Shown here: piece by piece, positions 20,291 to 30,128 of the stretch
How positions within the stretch are numbered: the first letter of the stretch is position 1
Layout of the letters: every line of letters starts with the position of its first letter
Assembly (NCBI RefSeq): GCF_001761485.1
Contig: NC_090770.1
Coordinates: forward strand, 620,001-684,000
Origin: Yarrowia lipolytica
Taxonomy: Eukaryota > Ascomycota > Dipodascomycetes > Dipodascales
Reading direction: 5' to 3'
Length of the DNA: 64,000 nucleotides
Translations under genes and position numbers: made by a program
The notes under the pieces: generated by a model
The model's database searches: none
What the model was told of the DNA's origin: nothing
What the model saw: the letters and a program-made list of their open reading frames with translations, nothing else

Positions 20291-20710
20291 TCAAATTGCA
20301 AGAGTCAACAAATCATCAACAAGCTCGGTGTCAGTATACTCAATGCCCCGGTTGCGCATCTCGTCCTCACACCATCGCTTGTGCATGAGAGTCGCAAACA
20401 GAGCCTCGCTCCGAGCCTCACGAATCTCACCCATCTTCTCAAGACTAATTGATCGGAACTGGTTCAGGGCCCGCACCTGCGTTAAAAGCGCATCCGAGTG
20501 GTCAGTGCCCTTGAGCTCGTCGTGGATGAACAAGCACGACTTGACGCAAAAGTCAATGCTCTCCTGGAGCTGGATGACACCCTGGCCAATCCCTCTGTCT
20601 CTCTTAGCCAGAGCGGCTCGCTCGTCCAGATATTGTTCTCGCAGAAGCTTGAGCTCGTGGTCAGACGCGGAGGTGATGTGCTCGGGAACTTGGCTAGGTT
20701 GGTTGAACAT
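20291..20710 (-). CDS. small helical/coiled-coil protein, unknown
   Basis: 139 residues from the ATG at 20710. The sequence is strongly helical and charged: HELKLLREQYLDERAALAKR, then GVIQLQESIDFCVKSCLFIHDEL, then a conserved-looking C-terminus RWCEDEMRNRGIEYTDTELV. Its size and composition suggest a subunit of a small coiled-coil assembly such as a tethering, kinetochore or BLOC-like complex. I cannot match it to a named family. It sits in the compact stretch between the G gamma gene and the glutathione transferase, with its own short promoter. Confidence 0.75.
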   Translation of the reverse strand: MFNQPSQVPEHITSASDHELKLLREQYLDERAALAKRDRGIGQGVIQLQESIDFCVKSCLFIHDELKGTDHSDALLTQVRALNQFRSISLEKMGEIREARSEALFATLMHKRWCEDEMRNRGIEYTDTELVDDLLTLAI

Positions 20711-20915
20711 TGATGGTGTAATATGTGTTTAGATAAAGAGGAAAGAGGAATAGTGGCCAGCTGCCTTTCTTATATCTACATCAGGAACGTTACATGAGGC
20801 ACACTACCACATGATACCTGTGATAAGGGAGTTGTAAAGACGTAATTGCTACATCTGGTTCAGAATGTCTATATATAAACCCGTTAGCGTCCAATAAATT
20901 ACCTACCTGTGCTGA

Positions 20916-21602
20916 TTACAACTTCTTCTGAGCCTCGGTAAAGTTGGGATAGTCAATGGGAACATTGAAGCCCTTCTTGACCTCTGGAATTGACAGCAGT
21001 CGAGTCAGCCATTTGTCCAACTCAGGGAACTCGCTCAAGTCAATACCAATGGCTTCCGAACGCTGCACCCAGCCAACAAGAGTAATGTCGGCAATGGAGA
21101 TGTGGTCACCGGCAAGATATCCAGTGCCGTTCTCCTTCAGACGGGTGTCCAAGACGCCATATAGACGCTTGGTCTCGTCGGTATAACGCTTGATGCCATA
21201 CTCAATTTTTTCGGGGGCATAGATCTTGAAGTGGTTGGCTTGGCCCTGCATGGGTCCAACGCCTGCGTTCTGGAAAAACAGCCACTCAATTGACTTGTAA
21301 TAGTCCAGGGTGCCCTCAGGATAGGAGATTTTGTGGTCTTTGTCGTACTTGGACACCAGGTACTGCAGAATGGCGCCAGACTCGAAGATGGCAAACGGAG
21401 CAGAAGAGGTAGCCCCGGGACCCTCGGTATCGGTGATGGCGGGAATTCGGCCGTTCAAAGACACCTTTCGAAACTCGGGGGTGTGCTGCTCGCCATTTTT
21501 GATATCGATGGAAACCACCTTGTATGGCAGCTTGAGCAGTTCGAGAGCGACGGAGATCTTCACGCCGTTGGGAGTGGGCCAGGTGTACAGTGTGATTGCC
21601 AT
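20916..21602 (-). CDS. glutathione S-transferase, Ure2/nu-class type
   Basis: 228 residues, a full-length cytosolic GST. The N-terminal thioredoxin-like half has TWPTPNGVKISVALELLKLPY (residues 7 onward) and the glutathione-binding block ESGAILQYLVSKY near 74-86. The helical C-terminal half has the N-capping region GDHISIADITLVGWV near 164-178. The TPNG.K. start, with Asn in place of a catalytic Tyr, Ser or Cys, is typical of the Ure2p/YfcG/YghU group, which uses glutathione or its disulfide in redox and detoxification reactions. It lacks the prion-type Asn-rich N-terminus of yeast Ure2, so nitrogen regulation is not implied. Confidence 0.9.
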   Translation of the reverse strand: MAITLYTWPTPNGVKISVALELLKLPYKVVSIDIKNGEQHTPEFRKVSLNGRIPAITDTEGPGATSSAPFAIFESGAILQYLVSKYDKDHKISYPEGTLDYYKSIEWLFFQNAGVGPMQGQANHFKIYAPEKIEYGIKRYTDETKRLYGVLDTRLKENGTGYLAGDHISIADITLVGWVQRSEAIGIDLSEFPELDKWLTRLLSIPEVKKGFNVPIDYPNFTEAQKKL

Positions 21603-22252
21603 TGTGTGTGGTATTTGGGGTGTTGAGGAAGAGCGAGAGTCAGCCTCGGTGTCAAGAGAGGGCCTTCATACACTGGTGGTGTGGCTTGCTTAGATGACGC
21701 ATTATCACCAAATCTTAAAGATCACCCCACACTTTTGCCTTTGAACCACGGAAATTTCAGGCAACTAAACTCCCAACAAAGTACTGGGATTTAGGACTGG
21801 AAATTGTGAAGAAAAACAGAACAAAAAGAAACAGGAGCAGATATGGCGCCACAGTTGGTGAGTATGCGCGAACTTTTCTGCAGTAAAAGTTGATCTGCTG
21901 AAAGAAGAGCATAACAAGTACGACTGGTGAGTTGTGGGTTTGTCGGGTGCTTGGACGAGTCCATATTGAATCTTTCACTTTCGCAGCATGGTCACTCACC
22001 GAAGAACATATGTACAAAGTACGTACTAACAGGAGACCGCAAATAACAATGCGAGCCTCCGAGAGTCGTACTTGTAGTAGTTCTTACAGCTTCTGCAAAA
22101 CCATACCTTCATATTTGGTCTCACATGGTTACTTTTAGTTCCAGTTTTCTACTCGGAACCTCACAACGAGCTTAGTAAGCAGAGACTACGGAATTCCGAG
22201 CCACTCGCCCACTCGTCCACTATCCACTCGACACTCACAGGATTCAAAAAAC
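21603..22252. other. intergenic, no gene seen
   Basis: GST promoter and the 3' side of 5S copy 2. One TACTTGTA near 22070. Short ccactcg repeats at 22200-22235 lie just downstream of the 5S gene. Confidence 0.5.
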
Positions 22253-22370
22253 AATTGCAGCACCTAGGATTCTCGTATGGTCTCCCACTACAATACTAAC
22301 TAGGCTCTCTGGTGCTTGACTATGGCTGATCGGACGGGAAGCCGTATTTTCACCAGGATATGGCCGCAAC
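22253..22370 (-). rRNA. 5S ribosomal RNA, copy 2
   Basis: Identical to the copy at 12.6 kb except for a single substitution near the 3' end (cacctagg in place of cacccagg on the plus strand). The same internal control elements are present. The 3' T run here is TTGTTTTTTG. Also unfused to a tRNA gene and on the same strand as copy 1. About 118 nt; ends accurate to one or two bases. Confidence 0.93.
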
Positions 22371-22425
22371 TGGGTTTGGACAAAAGGACGGGTTTGGAAT
22401 TGGGCCTTGTAAGCCACGTGACCAC
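22371..22425 (-). promoter_or_regulatory. conserved 5' flank of 5S copy 2 with CACGTG
   Basis: Matches the flank of copy 1 over about 50 bp with three substitutions. CACGTG lies at 22415-22420, about 45 bp upstream of the RNA, at the same distance as in copy 1. Similarity ends just after it. Confidence 0.55.
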
Positions 22426-22641
22426 CGAAATTTGCCGTCCGTCGGAAGAAAACCGTGAAGAAATTCCACTGTCGGTCTATTTTCTGTCGTTATCGTGTCA
22501 ATTGAGTCTTCGGGAACGTACTGTCTGACGTATGTGTTGTCATGATACTGCAACAGCCAATTATCCATACTAGTGTTTGTTGATTACTCTTACACATCAA
22601 TACATGGCACAGGCCGTCTTAACTATTCAATACTATATACA

Positions 22642-23439
22642 TTAGGCGACAACGTCACGGATGGAGGCGAGGTAGGTCTTGTAAGATCGGTTCTCAAAGG
22701 TCTCGGCAATCTCGGGGAGCAGCAGCAGGAAGGTGGTGTCGACACCTCGAGACTGGATGTAGTCCTGGATAGATCGCTGGAGATCCTCGTCGAGAGAGTA
22801 GAAGTAGGGACCCTCGTAGGCGTTTCGTCGCTCAGCAGCAGTGTTGGCGTCGTCAATGGTGGCGAGCTTGCCGTCCTTGTAGGGGGTGATGGTGGAGATG
22901 ATGAACTCTCCCTCGTCAATCTGGCCGTGGATGGACAGAGCGCCCTGGGCGGCTCGGTCGATGACAACGTTGATGTCCATCATCTCGGGCATCTCCATCT
23001 CCTCAGCACTCTCCACCTCGGCCTCCTCGGGGAAGGCGTCGGGGGCAGGCTGGGCAACGGCGCCCAGAGACACAAACACTCGGGTGACGTCGCCGTTGTC
23101 AAGCTTCTTGACAAGCTCGAGCTCGTCCTTGGAGGGGGAGTAGACAATCTCGAAGCCGCTCTTGGTCAGCTCGTTGTCAATCTCCTTGGGAAGTCGGTAC
23201 TGGCCGGTGGAGCCGGACTCCTCGGCAATCTCGGCCTCCACGGAGTTCTCGTAGTCAATCTCCTTGGTCAGTCGAGCCACCAGTTCGGTAGCAATGGCCT
23301 CGGAGGAGAAGGCGGGTCGAGAGGTGCTGAGGGCTCGAGTGAAAGCGGGAACAGCAAATCGGGTCACCTGGGGAGCAGATGCTCGCAGGGCCTGTCGCAC
23401 AATGTTGGAGGCGTTGATTCGCAGAATTGCTCGGGACAT
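22642..23439 (-). CDS. MAM33: mitochondrial matrix acidic protein, p32/gC1qBP family
   Basis: 265 residues from the ATG at 23439; the 13 codons upstream in frame begin with TTG and are not used. The N-terminus is a classic mitochondrial presequence rich in Arg and Ala (MSRAILRINASNIVRQALR, continuing to ALSTSRPAF). The mature part is acidic and shows the p32 fold's features: VARLTKEIDYENS near the start and the C-terminal DLQRSIQDYIQSRGVDTTFLL helix-strand block. Mam33 forms an acidic trimeric ring in the matrix and supports respiration and mitochondrial translation. Upstream are an A run of about 32 and an AGCCCTAA element about 102 bp before the start. Confidence 0.95.
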   Translation of the reverse strand: MSRAILRINASNIVRQALRASAPQVTRFAVPAFTRALSTSRPAFSSEAIATELVARLTKEIDYENSVEAEIAEESGSTGQYRLPKEIDNELTKSGFEIVYSPSKDELELVKKLDNGDVTRVFVSLGAVAQPAPDAFPEEAEVESAEEMEMPEMMDINVVIDRAAQGALSIHGQIDEGEFIISTITPYKDGKLATIDDANTAAERRNAYEGPYFYSLDEDLQRSIQDYIQSRGVDTTFLLLLPEIAETFENRSYKTYLASIRDVVA

Positions 23440-23642
23440 GATGTCTGTGGTTGTGTAAAAAACTGTGGACTTGCTCAAACTGAAGGGGGTTATCGTTCGT
23501 TATATAATTTTATTCATGCATGCTGCACGTCTCTTCAGGGTTAGGGCTGGAAAACCGCACTACAATCCATTGCCACTCTCTATTGGGAGACCCAATCCCA
23601 ATCAAGTTTTGGGCAGTGTGAGAAGCCCGCAGAATTCCCAAC

Positions 23643-23677
<35 letters not shown>

Positions 23678-24018
23678 AAATCTGGGGGCAGCGCTAAATA
23701 AGCTCGTATTTTTTAAAAAAATGTTTGTTTTTTTTTTTAGCAGAAATTCGCCACCAAATAGAAAATGACTTTTGTTGAACATCTCAACTGCACGGCACGA
23801 TATAGAAGTCTTGCAAGAAATGAAAAGAAATCTGCTACAAAGAGAAAAGCGGGTACGAGTGGAGGAAGAGGAGTAGGTCGCCACCATATTTGGCGGGTCA
23901 GTTTCCCAATTGAGCAATCTACACATGCCTCTGCATCTTCTACAGGTTGGTACATATAATTTCAAGTGACTAGAGGTTACAGAATGAATGAAGCCGTCGT
24001 AAGAGAGCGCATTCAAAA
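23440..24018. other. intergenic with a poly(A) run
   Basis: MAM33 promoter, with TTAGGG at 23541-23546, and the 3' side of IFA38. An uninterrupted A run of about 32 (23644-23675) and further A/T runs at 23715-23740. Confidence 0.6.
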
Positions 24019-25188
24019 TTAGTGCTTGAGAGTCTCGTTCTTGAGAGACTCGGTGGCGTAGCCCTCTCGAGCAGCGGTGGTGTTCTTGGGGTCGGCAACG
24101 CCTCCAGCAGCCTGTCGGGCCTGCTTCTTGAGAGCCCGCTTTCGGATGTCGACGTGCATCTTGTAGTTGAAGCCGGCAACGAGCTTGGAGAAGACGCCGA
24201 CGGTCTGGGCGATCCACCAGTGCAGCAGGGCGTGGGACCAGTAGGGGGTGGAGGTGGCAAACTTCTCCTGGGCTCCTCCGGCTCGGCCAACGGACGACAG
24301 AGTGGCGGTGACAAACTGCTTGGGGTTGGGGATCAGAGCAGAGGTCTTTCGGACCTTGGACATGGCAGAGGTGACGAGGTAGGAGACAACGAGCTCGACA
24401 TCGACGTGCTCGGGGGCAAGCTCCACGGCCAGAGCGTTGGACCAGTGCTGGAGGAAGGCCTTGGAACCAGAGTAGGTAGCGAGCAGGGGGGTGGGCAGCA
24501 AGCCGCCAAAAGATCCCATGGTAAGAATGAGACCCTTCTGGAACTTCTTGGTGGCTCGGGCCTCCTTGACGGACTCGACAATCTTGGGGGCAATCAGCTG
24601 GGTGATCTTCAGAGTAGCCAAGTTGTTGATGGCGATGATGTTGTGCAGCTCGGCGGGGGGGGTCTCGAGGAAGGGGGTGGGGATGGAGTGGGACAAGCCG
24701 ACGTTGTTGATGAGGATAGACACGCTGGGGATGGTCTCCAGCACGGTCTCGATGTCCTTGTAGTTCTGGGGGGAGTCGGTGGACACGTCGATGGCCAGGA
24801 ACTTGGTCTCGACCTTGGACTTTTCGGCAATCTCCTGGGCCAGCTCTCGCAGCTTGGACTCGGTTCGAGAAATGAGGAACACGTTGAAGCCTCGGAGACC
24901 CAGCTGTCGGGCGTACTCCTTGCCAATGCCGTCAGAAGCACCGGTCACCACGGCCCAGGCGCCCCGCTGGGAGCCGTAGGGCAGGTAGTTGGTGGGAGGC
25001 AGCACAAACACGTCGAGAAGAACGGCCACGTAGGACACCACCTTCAGAGCCACGTGGAAGAGGCCAATTGCCAGCAGAAAGACGGCAATGATGGAGAGAC
25101 CATGGTACTTGATGAGAGCAGACAGCACCCGGTCCGTGTTGTTGATGATCGAGTCACAAAAGTAGTTTTTCGCGTTCACGTAGACCAT
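24019..25188 (-). CDS. IFA38: very-long-chain 3-oxoacyl-CoA reductase
   Basis: 389 residues from the ATG at 25188 (MVYVNAKNYF). An ATG 45 codons upstream is in frame, but that part does not resemble the family. An ER-membrane short-chain dehydrogenase that performs the NADPH-dependent reduction of 3-ketoacyl-CoA in the fatty-acid elongation cycle, working with the elongases, Phs1 and Tsc13. Hydrophobic N-terminal segments lie at about 30-62. The cofactor motif GASDGIGKEYA is near 83-93, NNVG near 160, and the catalytic YSGSK near 235-240. The C-terminus is rich in Lys and Arg (RKRALKKQAR), as expected for a cytosol-facing tail. PXA1, which takes acyl-CoAs into peroxisomes, lies 8 kb away. Confidence 0.95.
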   Translation of the reverse strand: MVYVNAKNYFCDSIINNTDRVLSALIKYHGLSIIAVFLLAIGLFHVALKVVSYVAVLLDVFVLPPTNYLPYGSQRGAWAVVTGASDGIGKEYARQLGLRGFNVFLISRTESKLRELAQEIAEKSKVETKFLAIDVSTDSPQNYKDIETVLETIPSVSILINNVGLSHSIPTPFLETPPAELHNIIAINNLATLKITQLIAPKIVESVKEARATKKFQKGLILTMGSFGGLLPTPLLATYSGSKAFLQHWSNALAVELAPEHVDVELVVSYLVTSAMSKVRKTSALIPNPKQFVTATLSSVGRAGGAQEKFATSTPYWSHALLHWWIAQTVGVFSKLVAGFNYKMHVDIRKRALKKQARQAAGGVADPKNTTAAREGYATESLKNETLKH

Positions 25189-27226
25189 TGTGAGGGTTGT
25201 GTGAGTAGTGGTTGAGTTGGTGTATAGCAAACTCCAACCTATTAAAATACCATATGCACTCTGCCACTTCTCGGGTATCTTGACGCAAGGTCGTGGGACA
25301 TTGCTGTGATCGACACAATCCATTGTCTATAGAGTTCCGGTTTATTGTCCGGGTTGTGCGACGGGTTTGTGGTTCTGAGTAGTATATATAGCGCTTGTTT
25401 CCCTTCGATTGGGCCCATTCCCTTCAATTGAGCCATTTTTTCTTCTTGTCTCATCCCAGCCTTTCTGCCAGTCGCTAGCGTCTCCGTGGAGGGACTCTGA
25501 CAGGCCGCCCCACTGAAACTGTCCAATGTCTACATGAAACCGGCAAGACGACCTTGAGTTTCAGACGAGTGGCTGTGACCGGAGCGCTCATACAACGGTG
25601 TGTAAGTACAGGTACTGTACGATATTGCACCATGTACTCGTGCGATATTGAAGTATGTACTCGTACTCGCACCGTACCTACTGCTCATGTCGTGAACAGC
25701 ACGTGGGAAGAGATGTAAAAAGACGCCGCAGAAGTTTATCTGTACAAGGAGATGGACTTGTAGGTTGTAGAGTAATGGTAAATGTGTCCGTTAGAGCACG
25801 GTTTCACGTGACATTTTATGGCTTTTATGGGCATTTTATGACCATTGTCGCCATGCTGAATCCCCCAGACTTGTTGTTTTGTCAGCTGCTCCTCTGGAAG
25901 ACGAGTTATGGCCACTGTCTCCATTCCTCGTTGGTGGAGCAAGGCAGATGGATAGAATACGATCTTGTACATACTGTACTTGGTCTTGTAGGGCAAGTCC
26001 AGGGGTTAGGGATACTCAAGTGGTGAATTCCGGCTCATTGATGAGTTTGGACTTCAACGCGTCGCTTTACAGCACCAAAAGTTGCACGCGTGTTCGGGAC
26101 GCTAGCACGGCCGCCTACAGCTATTAAACCTCATTTCGACAAGGTCAAGCATTTCTAGAAGGTCAAGAAAGCTTGGGGGCGCTTGCGAATGCTTGGGGAC
26201 GCCTTGTGCGGTTCCTTCAAAACCTCTCATTGCTGATCCGCAATACTATGGAACTGGACGCGGGAGCAGCGGAAACGGCGCTCTGTCGGGCGACATGGCT
26301 TGGTCGTGAGGACAGTGCGAGCTGCCGGACCATGACAGCCTGACCGGTTTAGGCGGTGATGAGGCCTGGCGGAGCTGAATGGCACGTTTTTGATCGGAAG
26401 ATTGAGGTAAATGCCCGATAGACGTGGGGGGGGCGAGCATGACAGATTCAGAGATGGTTGCCATGTCCCTAGGACCGTGGGTTGCGAACACGGAGAGAGG
26501 TCGTCATACCAGAGGCAGGAGTTGGCCGTCATGTTCCGGGACACGAGTCTTTGACGAACGCGGAGTAGTCGCAAACCCCATTCAGCAGCAGCTTGGGTTG
26601 GACGCCTTCACGAACGAACGGGGAACGGTGTTGAGCTCCGTTCAGAGATGGCTACCAAATGTCGTAGGTGAGTCCAGAGGTTAGGGAGCTGCAAGAATGT
26701 CCTATGAGCGAGGGACGGCGAGACAGGTATACGATGACAGTGACAACAGTGACAACAGTGACAACAGTGACAACAAACGTAATGTGTTAAAAGTACAGAG
26801 ATATACAGGAAGTAGATGTGGATGGGCCAAGTATGTACAGTATTGTAGCAACGAGCAAGCAATACAAGGTTTAAATACAATGCTGGGTCAAGTCTCATTA
26901 ATCTGGATCTGAGACATGAAGACATGTCTTATAGGTCAGAAGAGCAGCTTTTGGTGAGTTCAAAAGTCTGACTAAGCCGAATTGTTCAGATTATGAGCAA
27001 TATCATCCCTAGTTTGGTTTTGTGGGATAGTTCTACAAACTGCTTACACTGTTCTGAACTGCAATATGGTTGCATTTTTGTTTGTAGGTGCACTGTACTC
27101 AACTAGTTAGGATCTCAAATGAGGGTGTCCAAATGAGGGTGTCATAAGCCGGACAACAACGGAAACTAGTTGTAATACCACAAGCCCGACGTTCGCAACG
27201 CTCAAAAACAGCTTCGCAGCAATTGC
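25189..27226. other. 2-kb gene-poor stretch
   Basis: No gene supported. Contains the IFA38 promoter, GTAC-rich words near 25600-25680, CACGTG sites near 25700 and 25806, and two ggggttaggga/gaggttagggag words at about 26003 and 26676. Short direct repeats are at 26140-26210 (aaggtcaag, gcttggggNcgc). Open frames here lack recognisable protein character. Confidence 0.5.
26735..26776. repeat. 9-bp minisatellite (cagtgacaa), 4-5 units
   Basis: The unit cagtgacaa is repeated exactly in tandem. No gene overlaps it. Confidence 0.85.
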
Positions 27227-27237
27227 TATATATATAC
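27227..27237 (+). promoter_or_regulatory. TATA box of the spliced small gene
   Basis: The sequence ctatatatata lies about 130 bp before the ATG at 27369. A GGGTTAGG word on the opposite strand (27276-27284) lies between them. Confidence 0.5.
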
Positions 27238-27368
27238 CAACGCCCTTACTCCCCACAGACACCGAAAGAATCCCTCCTAACCCTGATTGTGCAGCAACTC
27301 AAACAACGTTAATACTGCCAAATGTCCAGTGATATGGTTGGCTCTCATCACCGGCAATCTCTCCAGAC

Positions 27369-27838
27369 ATGAATCTGTTTTCCAAGTCCGAGGACGGCTC
27401 CAACACGGCTACCAATGCATCTCAGCCCGACAACGTGACCGCTGGCGCAGGGTCCGCTCCCTCCACAGCCACCCCCGCCCCCGAGGGAGACGGTACCAAC
27501 TCTCAGGAAAAGACTGAGCTCGGAAAGCTGACGGCTTTTGTCAAGGAGGACCCCCAGAACACGTACTACATTGATGGCGAGCGGGAGGTGGCTCGAAGCA
27601 GCGTGTGCAGAAACACCCAGCAGGGCCGAACCTGTCTGCAGCTGCTCATCTCCTCCAAGGTCATGTTTCAGCAGATGCAGAAGATGGTGAGTATAGACAT
27701 TGGACGGTAACAGATGGGCCAACACGCCCAATGGTGCTGGACGACACCCTTCTGCCTCATCCACTAACACAGAACTTTTACTGTGCTCTTACAGACGAAA
27801 TTGGCCGAACAGACATGGAGTGCAAGTACGTCCCATAG
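27369..27838 (+). CDS. small spliced gene, unknown protein
   Basis: Exon 1 is 27369-27686. The intron starts with GTGAGT at 27687. The preferred acceptor is the canonical Yarrowia-type ACTAACACAG ending at 27772, giving exon 2 at 27773-27838 and a 127-residue product. A second AG at 27794 would also splice but in another frame, with a stop near 27881. The protein has an acidic, Thr/Ser/Ala-rich N-terminus, then KTELGKLTAFVKEDPQNTYY and a helical CLQLLISSKVMFQQMQKM block just before the intron. Without splicing the frame stops eight codons on. I recognise no family. The gene converges on the RD-rich gene, 126 bp apart. Confidence 0.7.
27687..27772 (+). other. spliceosomal intron
   Basis: 86 nt, 5' GTGAGT, branch point ACTAAC joined directly to ACAG at the 3' end. 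Phase 0. An alternative 3' end at 27794 (ctcttacag) has a better pyrimidine tract but is 22 nt further on. Confidence 0.7.
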
Positions 27839-27964
27839 TGGTTGCACCTCCCCCCCCATGCTGTGGCAAGACAGACTCTAAAAAAAATTCCATTTCATAT
27901 CATACACAGAAATACAAACATATATATATACATGCTTTAACACAAGTGTCCAAGCGTTTGGTCT

Positions 27965-28852
27965 CTACGCCTGTGAGTTCAACACCTCCAACGCATGGCC
28001 CGTCACCTCGGCCCTAACCCCTTCACGAACCACATCGGTCTCAATGCTGGCATACTCGCCCTCCAACTTGCGTTTTTTCGCCTCCAGAATCTCCAACGCC
28101 TGATTGAACGCCTCCAGCTCGGTCAAACGCTTCTGGATACCCTCCGTTTGGGCAGTTTTAATGTGATACGGCTCCGACGCTCGAGACACCGTGGTTTCCG
28201 ATCCCAGATAAAAGTGCGCCTCCTGGTACGCCTGGTTGGTGTGTGTCTTCGGAGTACCCACCACGGGCGTTGTTGGCGTGCTACTGTGGTGTGAGCTGTT
28301 GTGTCTAGACCCGTTTCCGCTGCTGGGCTTCGGACCATGCGGTCTAGAAGGAGAGTCCTTGTCACGCTCAGGCGGGCGATGAAACTCACCCCTTGGCTCC
28401 CGCGGTGGTGGACGACCGCTGTGATTGCTGCTGTGACTGTCGTGGCGTTCCCTAGGACCGCTGGGGGGCCGATCTCTAAACTCCCGCGGAGAGTCTCTAG
28501 CATCACGCTCCCTGCTATCACGCTCCCTAGGATCACGCTCCCTAGGATCATGATCGCGTGGGTCACGATCGCGTGGGTCACGATCGCGTGGGTCACGTGG
28601 TGGAGGTCTGTCACGTGACTCCCATGGTCTCGGCTCCCGTGGGGGTTCTCGGGGCCAGTCTCTGGGGCCTTCCCGAGGTCCTCGCGATCCGTCTCTTCTG
28701 TAGTCTCTCACTTCATCACGTCGAAAACCTGCTCGATCAGAAATCTCGCGATCCCGCGCGTACTCCTGCTCGTAAGCATGTCGCCGTTCTCTTCCGTATC
28801 CAAATCTCTCGTTTCCACGGCCTCTTCCGCGACCTCTGTATGGTCTCGACAT
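27965..28852 (-). CDS. Arg/Asp-repeat protein with C-terminal coiled coil, possibly Lge1-like
   Basis: 295 residues. It opens with an RGG-type box (MSRPYRGRGRGRGNERFGYG), followed by about 110 residues of RD/RE/PR repeats including DPRDRDPRDRDPRDHDPRER-like units, then a Ser/His/Pro-rich linker. The last 70 residues form a predicted coiled coil (EGIQKRLTELEAFNQALEIL, then KKRKLEGEYASIETDV). A disordered basic N-terminus that can phase-separate plus a short C-terminal coiled coil is the plan of Lge1, the partner of the H2B ubiquitin ligase Bre1. This is inference from architecture only. An RNA-binding or splicing-related RD protein is the alternative. Confidence 0.7.
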   Translation of the reverse strand: MSRPYRGRGRGRGNERFGYGRERRHAYEQEYARDREISDRAGFRRDEVRDYRRDGSRGPREGPRDWPREPPREPRPWESRDRPPPRDPRDRDPRDRDPRDHDPRERDPRERDSRERDARDSPREFRDRPPSGPRERHDSHSSNHSGRPPPREPRGEFHRPPERDKDSPSRPHGPKPSSGNGSRHNSSHHSSTPTTPVVGTPKTHTNQAYQEAHFYLGSETTVSRASEPYHIKTAQTEGIQKRLTELEAFNQALEILEAKKRKLEGEYASIETDVVREGVRAEVTGHALEVLNSQA

Positions 28853-29316
28853 TGTTGCTGGTGACTGTTGTAGTGGTGTTTGAAAACTCTGATACAGGTT
28901 ATGACGACTGGGGATATCACCAAACCTTGTGTGTACCGATACTGTACAGTATGTACTGGAGCTACGATTGCACCCTTCAGAGTACTGTACAAGTATCGGA
29001 TTATTTATATATGGAAAAGTTCGACAAGGAACGGGACTGTTGCTCCATAAATGGAAATTCTTAGTATAGTCGTCAGTTATTCACCCCACATCCAGTCCAT
29101 TGATTTCCCTAATCTAGAGCATACAGCTAATATTCTTAACTACTGTCATCATTATTCCTAACTATTATCACCACTATTGGAAATTTTACTTGGACAAGAC
29201 TAACAAATTCCAGATAAGATTACAACTAACAAACAGCTACAGTACAAGTAGTACAAAATAATAATCCATTAACATATCAAGTAATGACAAGTGGAGAAAA
29301 GACACAATTGAGAATC
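28853..29316. other. intergenic, no gene seen
   Basis: Promoter of the RD-rich gene and the 3' region of the giant wall-protein gene. Repeated actattatcaccactatt-like words at 29120-29180 and TACAAGTA octamers near 28988 and 29242. Confidence 0.5.
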
Positions 29317-30092
29317 TTAGAAGAGGAAGGCAACAAGTGCTACAGAGACGAGACTAGCAGGAATACTGTAGCGAGAGGCCGAGTTGGCTTGAGCGGCACC
29401 GGAGCCGGTACCAAACTGGTCAGGTCCAGACTCATCAGTTCCCAAACCAGATCCAGAGCCTGAGCCGGAATCAGAGCCTGAGCCAGATCCAGAGCCTGAG
29501 CCGGAATCAGAGCCTGAGCCAGATCCAGAGCCTGAGCCGGAATCGGAGCCTGAGCCGGATCCAGAGCCTGAGCCGGAATCGGAGCCTGAGCCGGATCCAG
29601 AGCCTGAGCCGGAATCGGAGCCTGAGCCGGATCCAGAGCCTGAGCCAGATCCAGAGCCTGAGCCTGAATCAGAGCCTGAGCCCGGAAATCGGAAGCCTGA
29701 GCCGGGATCCAGAGCCGGAGTCGGAACCAGAGCCAGATCCAGAGCCGGAACCGGAGTCAGATCCAGAGCCGGAACCAGAGCCGGAACCGGAATCGGATCC
29801 TGAGCCTGAGCCAGAGCCTGAGCCGGATCCTGAGCCTGAGCCGGAATCAGAGCCTGAGCCAGATCCAGAACCGGAGCCGGATCCTGAGCCTGAGCCGGAA
29901 TCAGAGCCTGAGCCAGATCCAGAACCGGAGCCGGAACCAGAGCCAGAATCAGAGCCAGAGCCAGAGCCAGAACCGGATCCTGAGCCAGAGCCAGAATCAG
30001 AGCCTGAGCCAGATCCTGAGCCTCCGTTTCCTCCAGAAGATCCAGAGCCAGAGCCAGAAGTACCATCACCAGATCCAGATCCAGAGCCAGAG

Positions 30093-30128
<36 letters not shown>

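Noticed and set aside
22573-23544. 323-residue plus-strand frame opposite MAM33
   Set aside because: Shadow of a highly expressed gene with biased codons; Gly/Leu/Val composition, no domain, non-ATG start.
24022-25215. 397-residue plus-strand frame opposite IFA38
   Set aside because: Same reason: a codon-bias shadow with Gly/Val/Leu/Gln composition.
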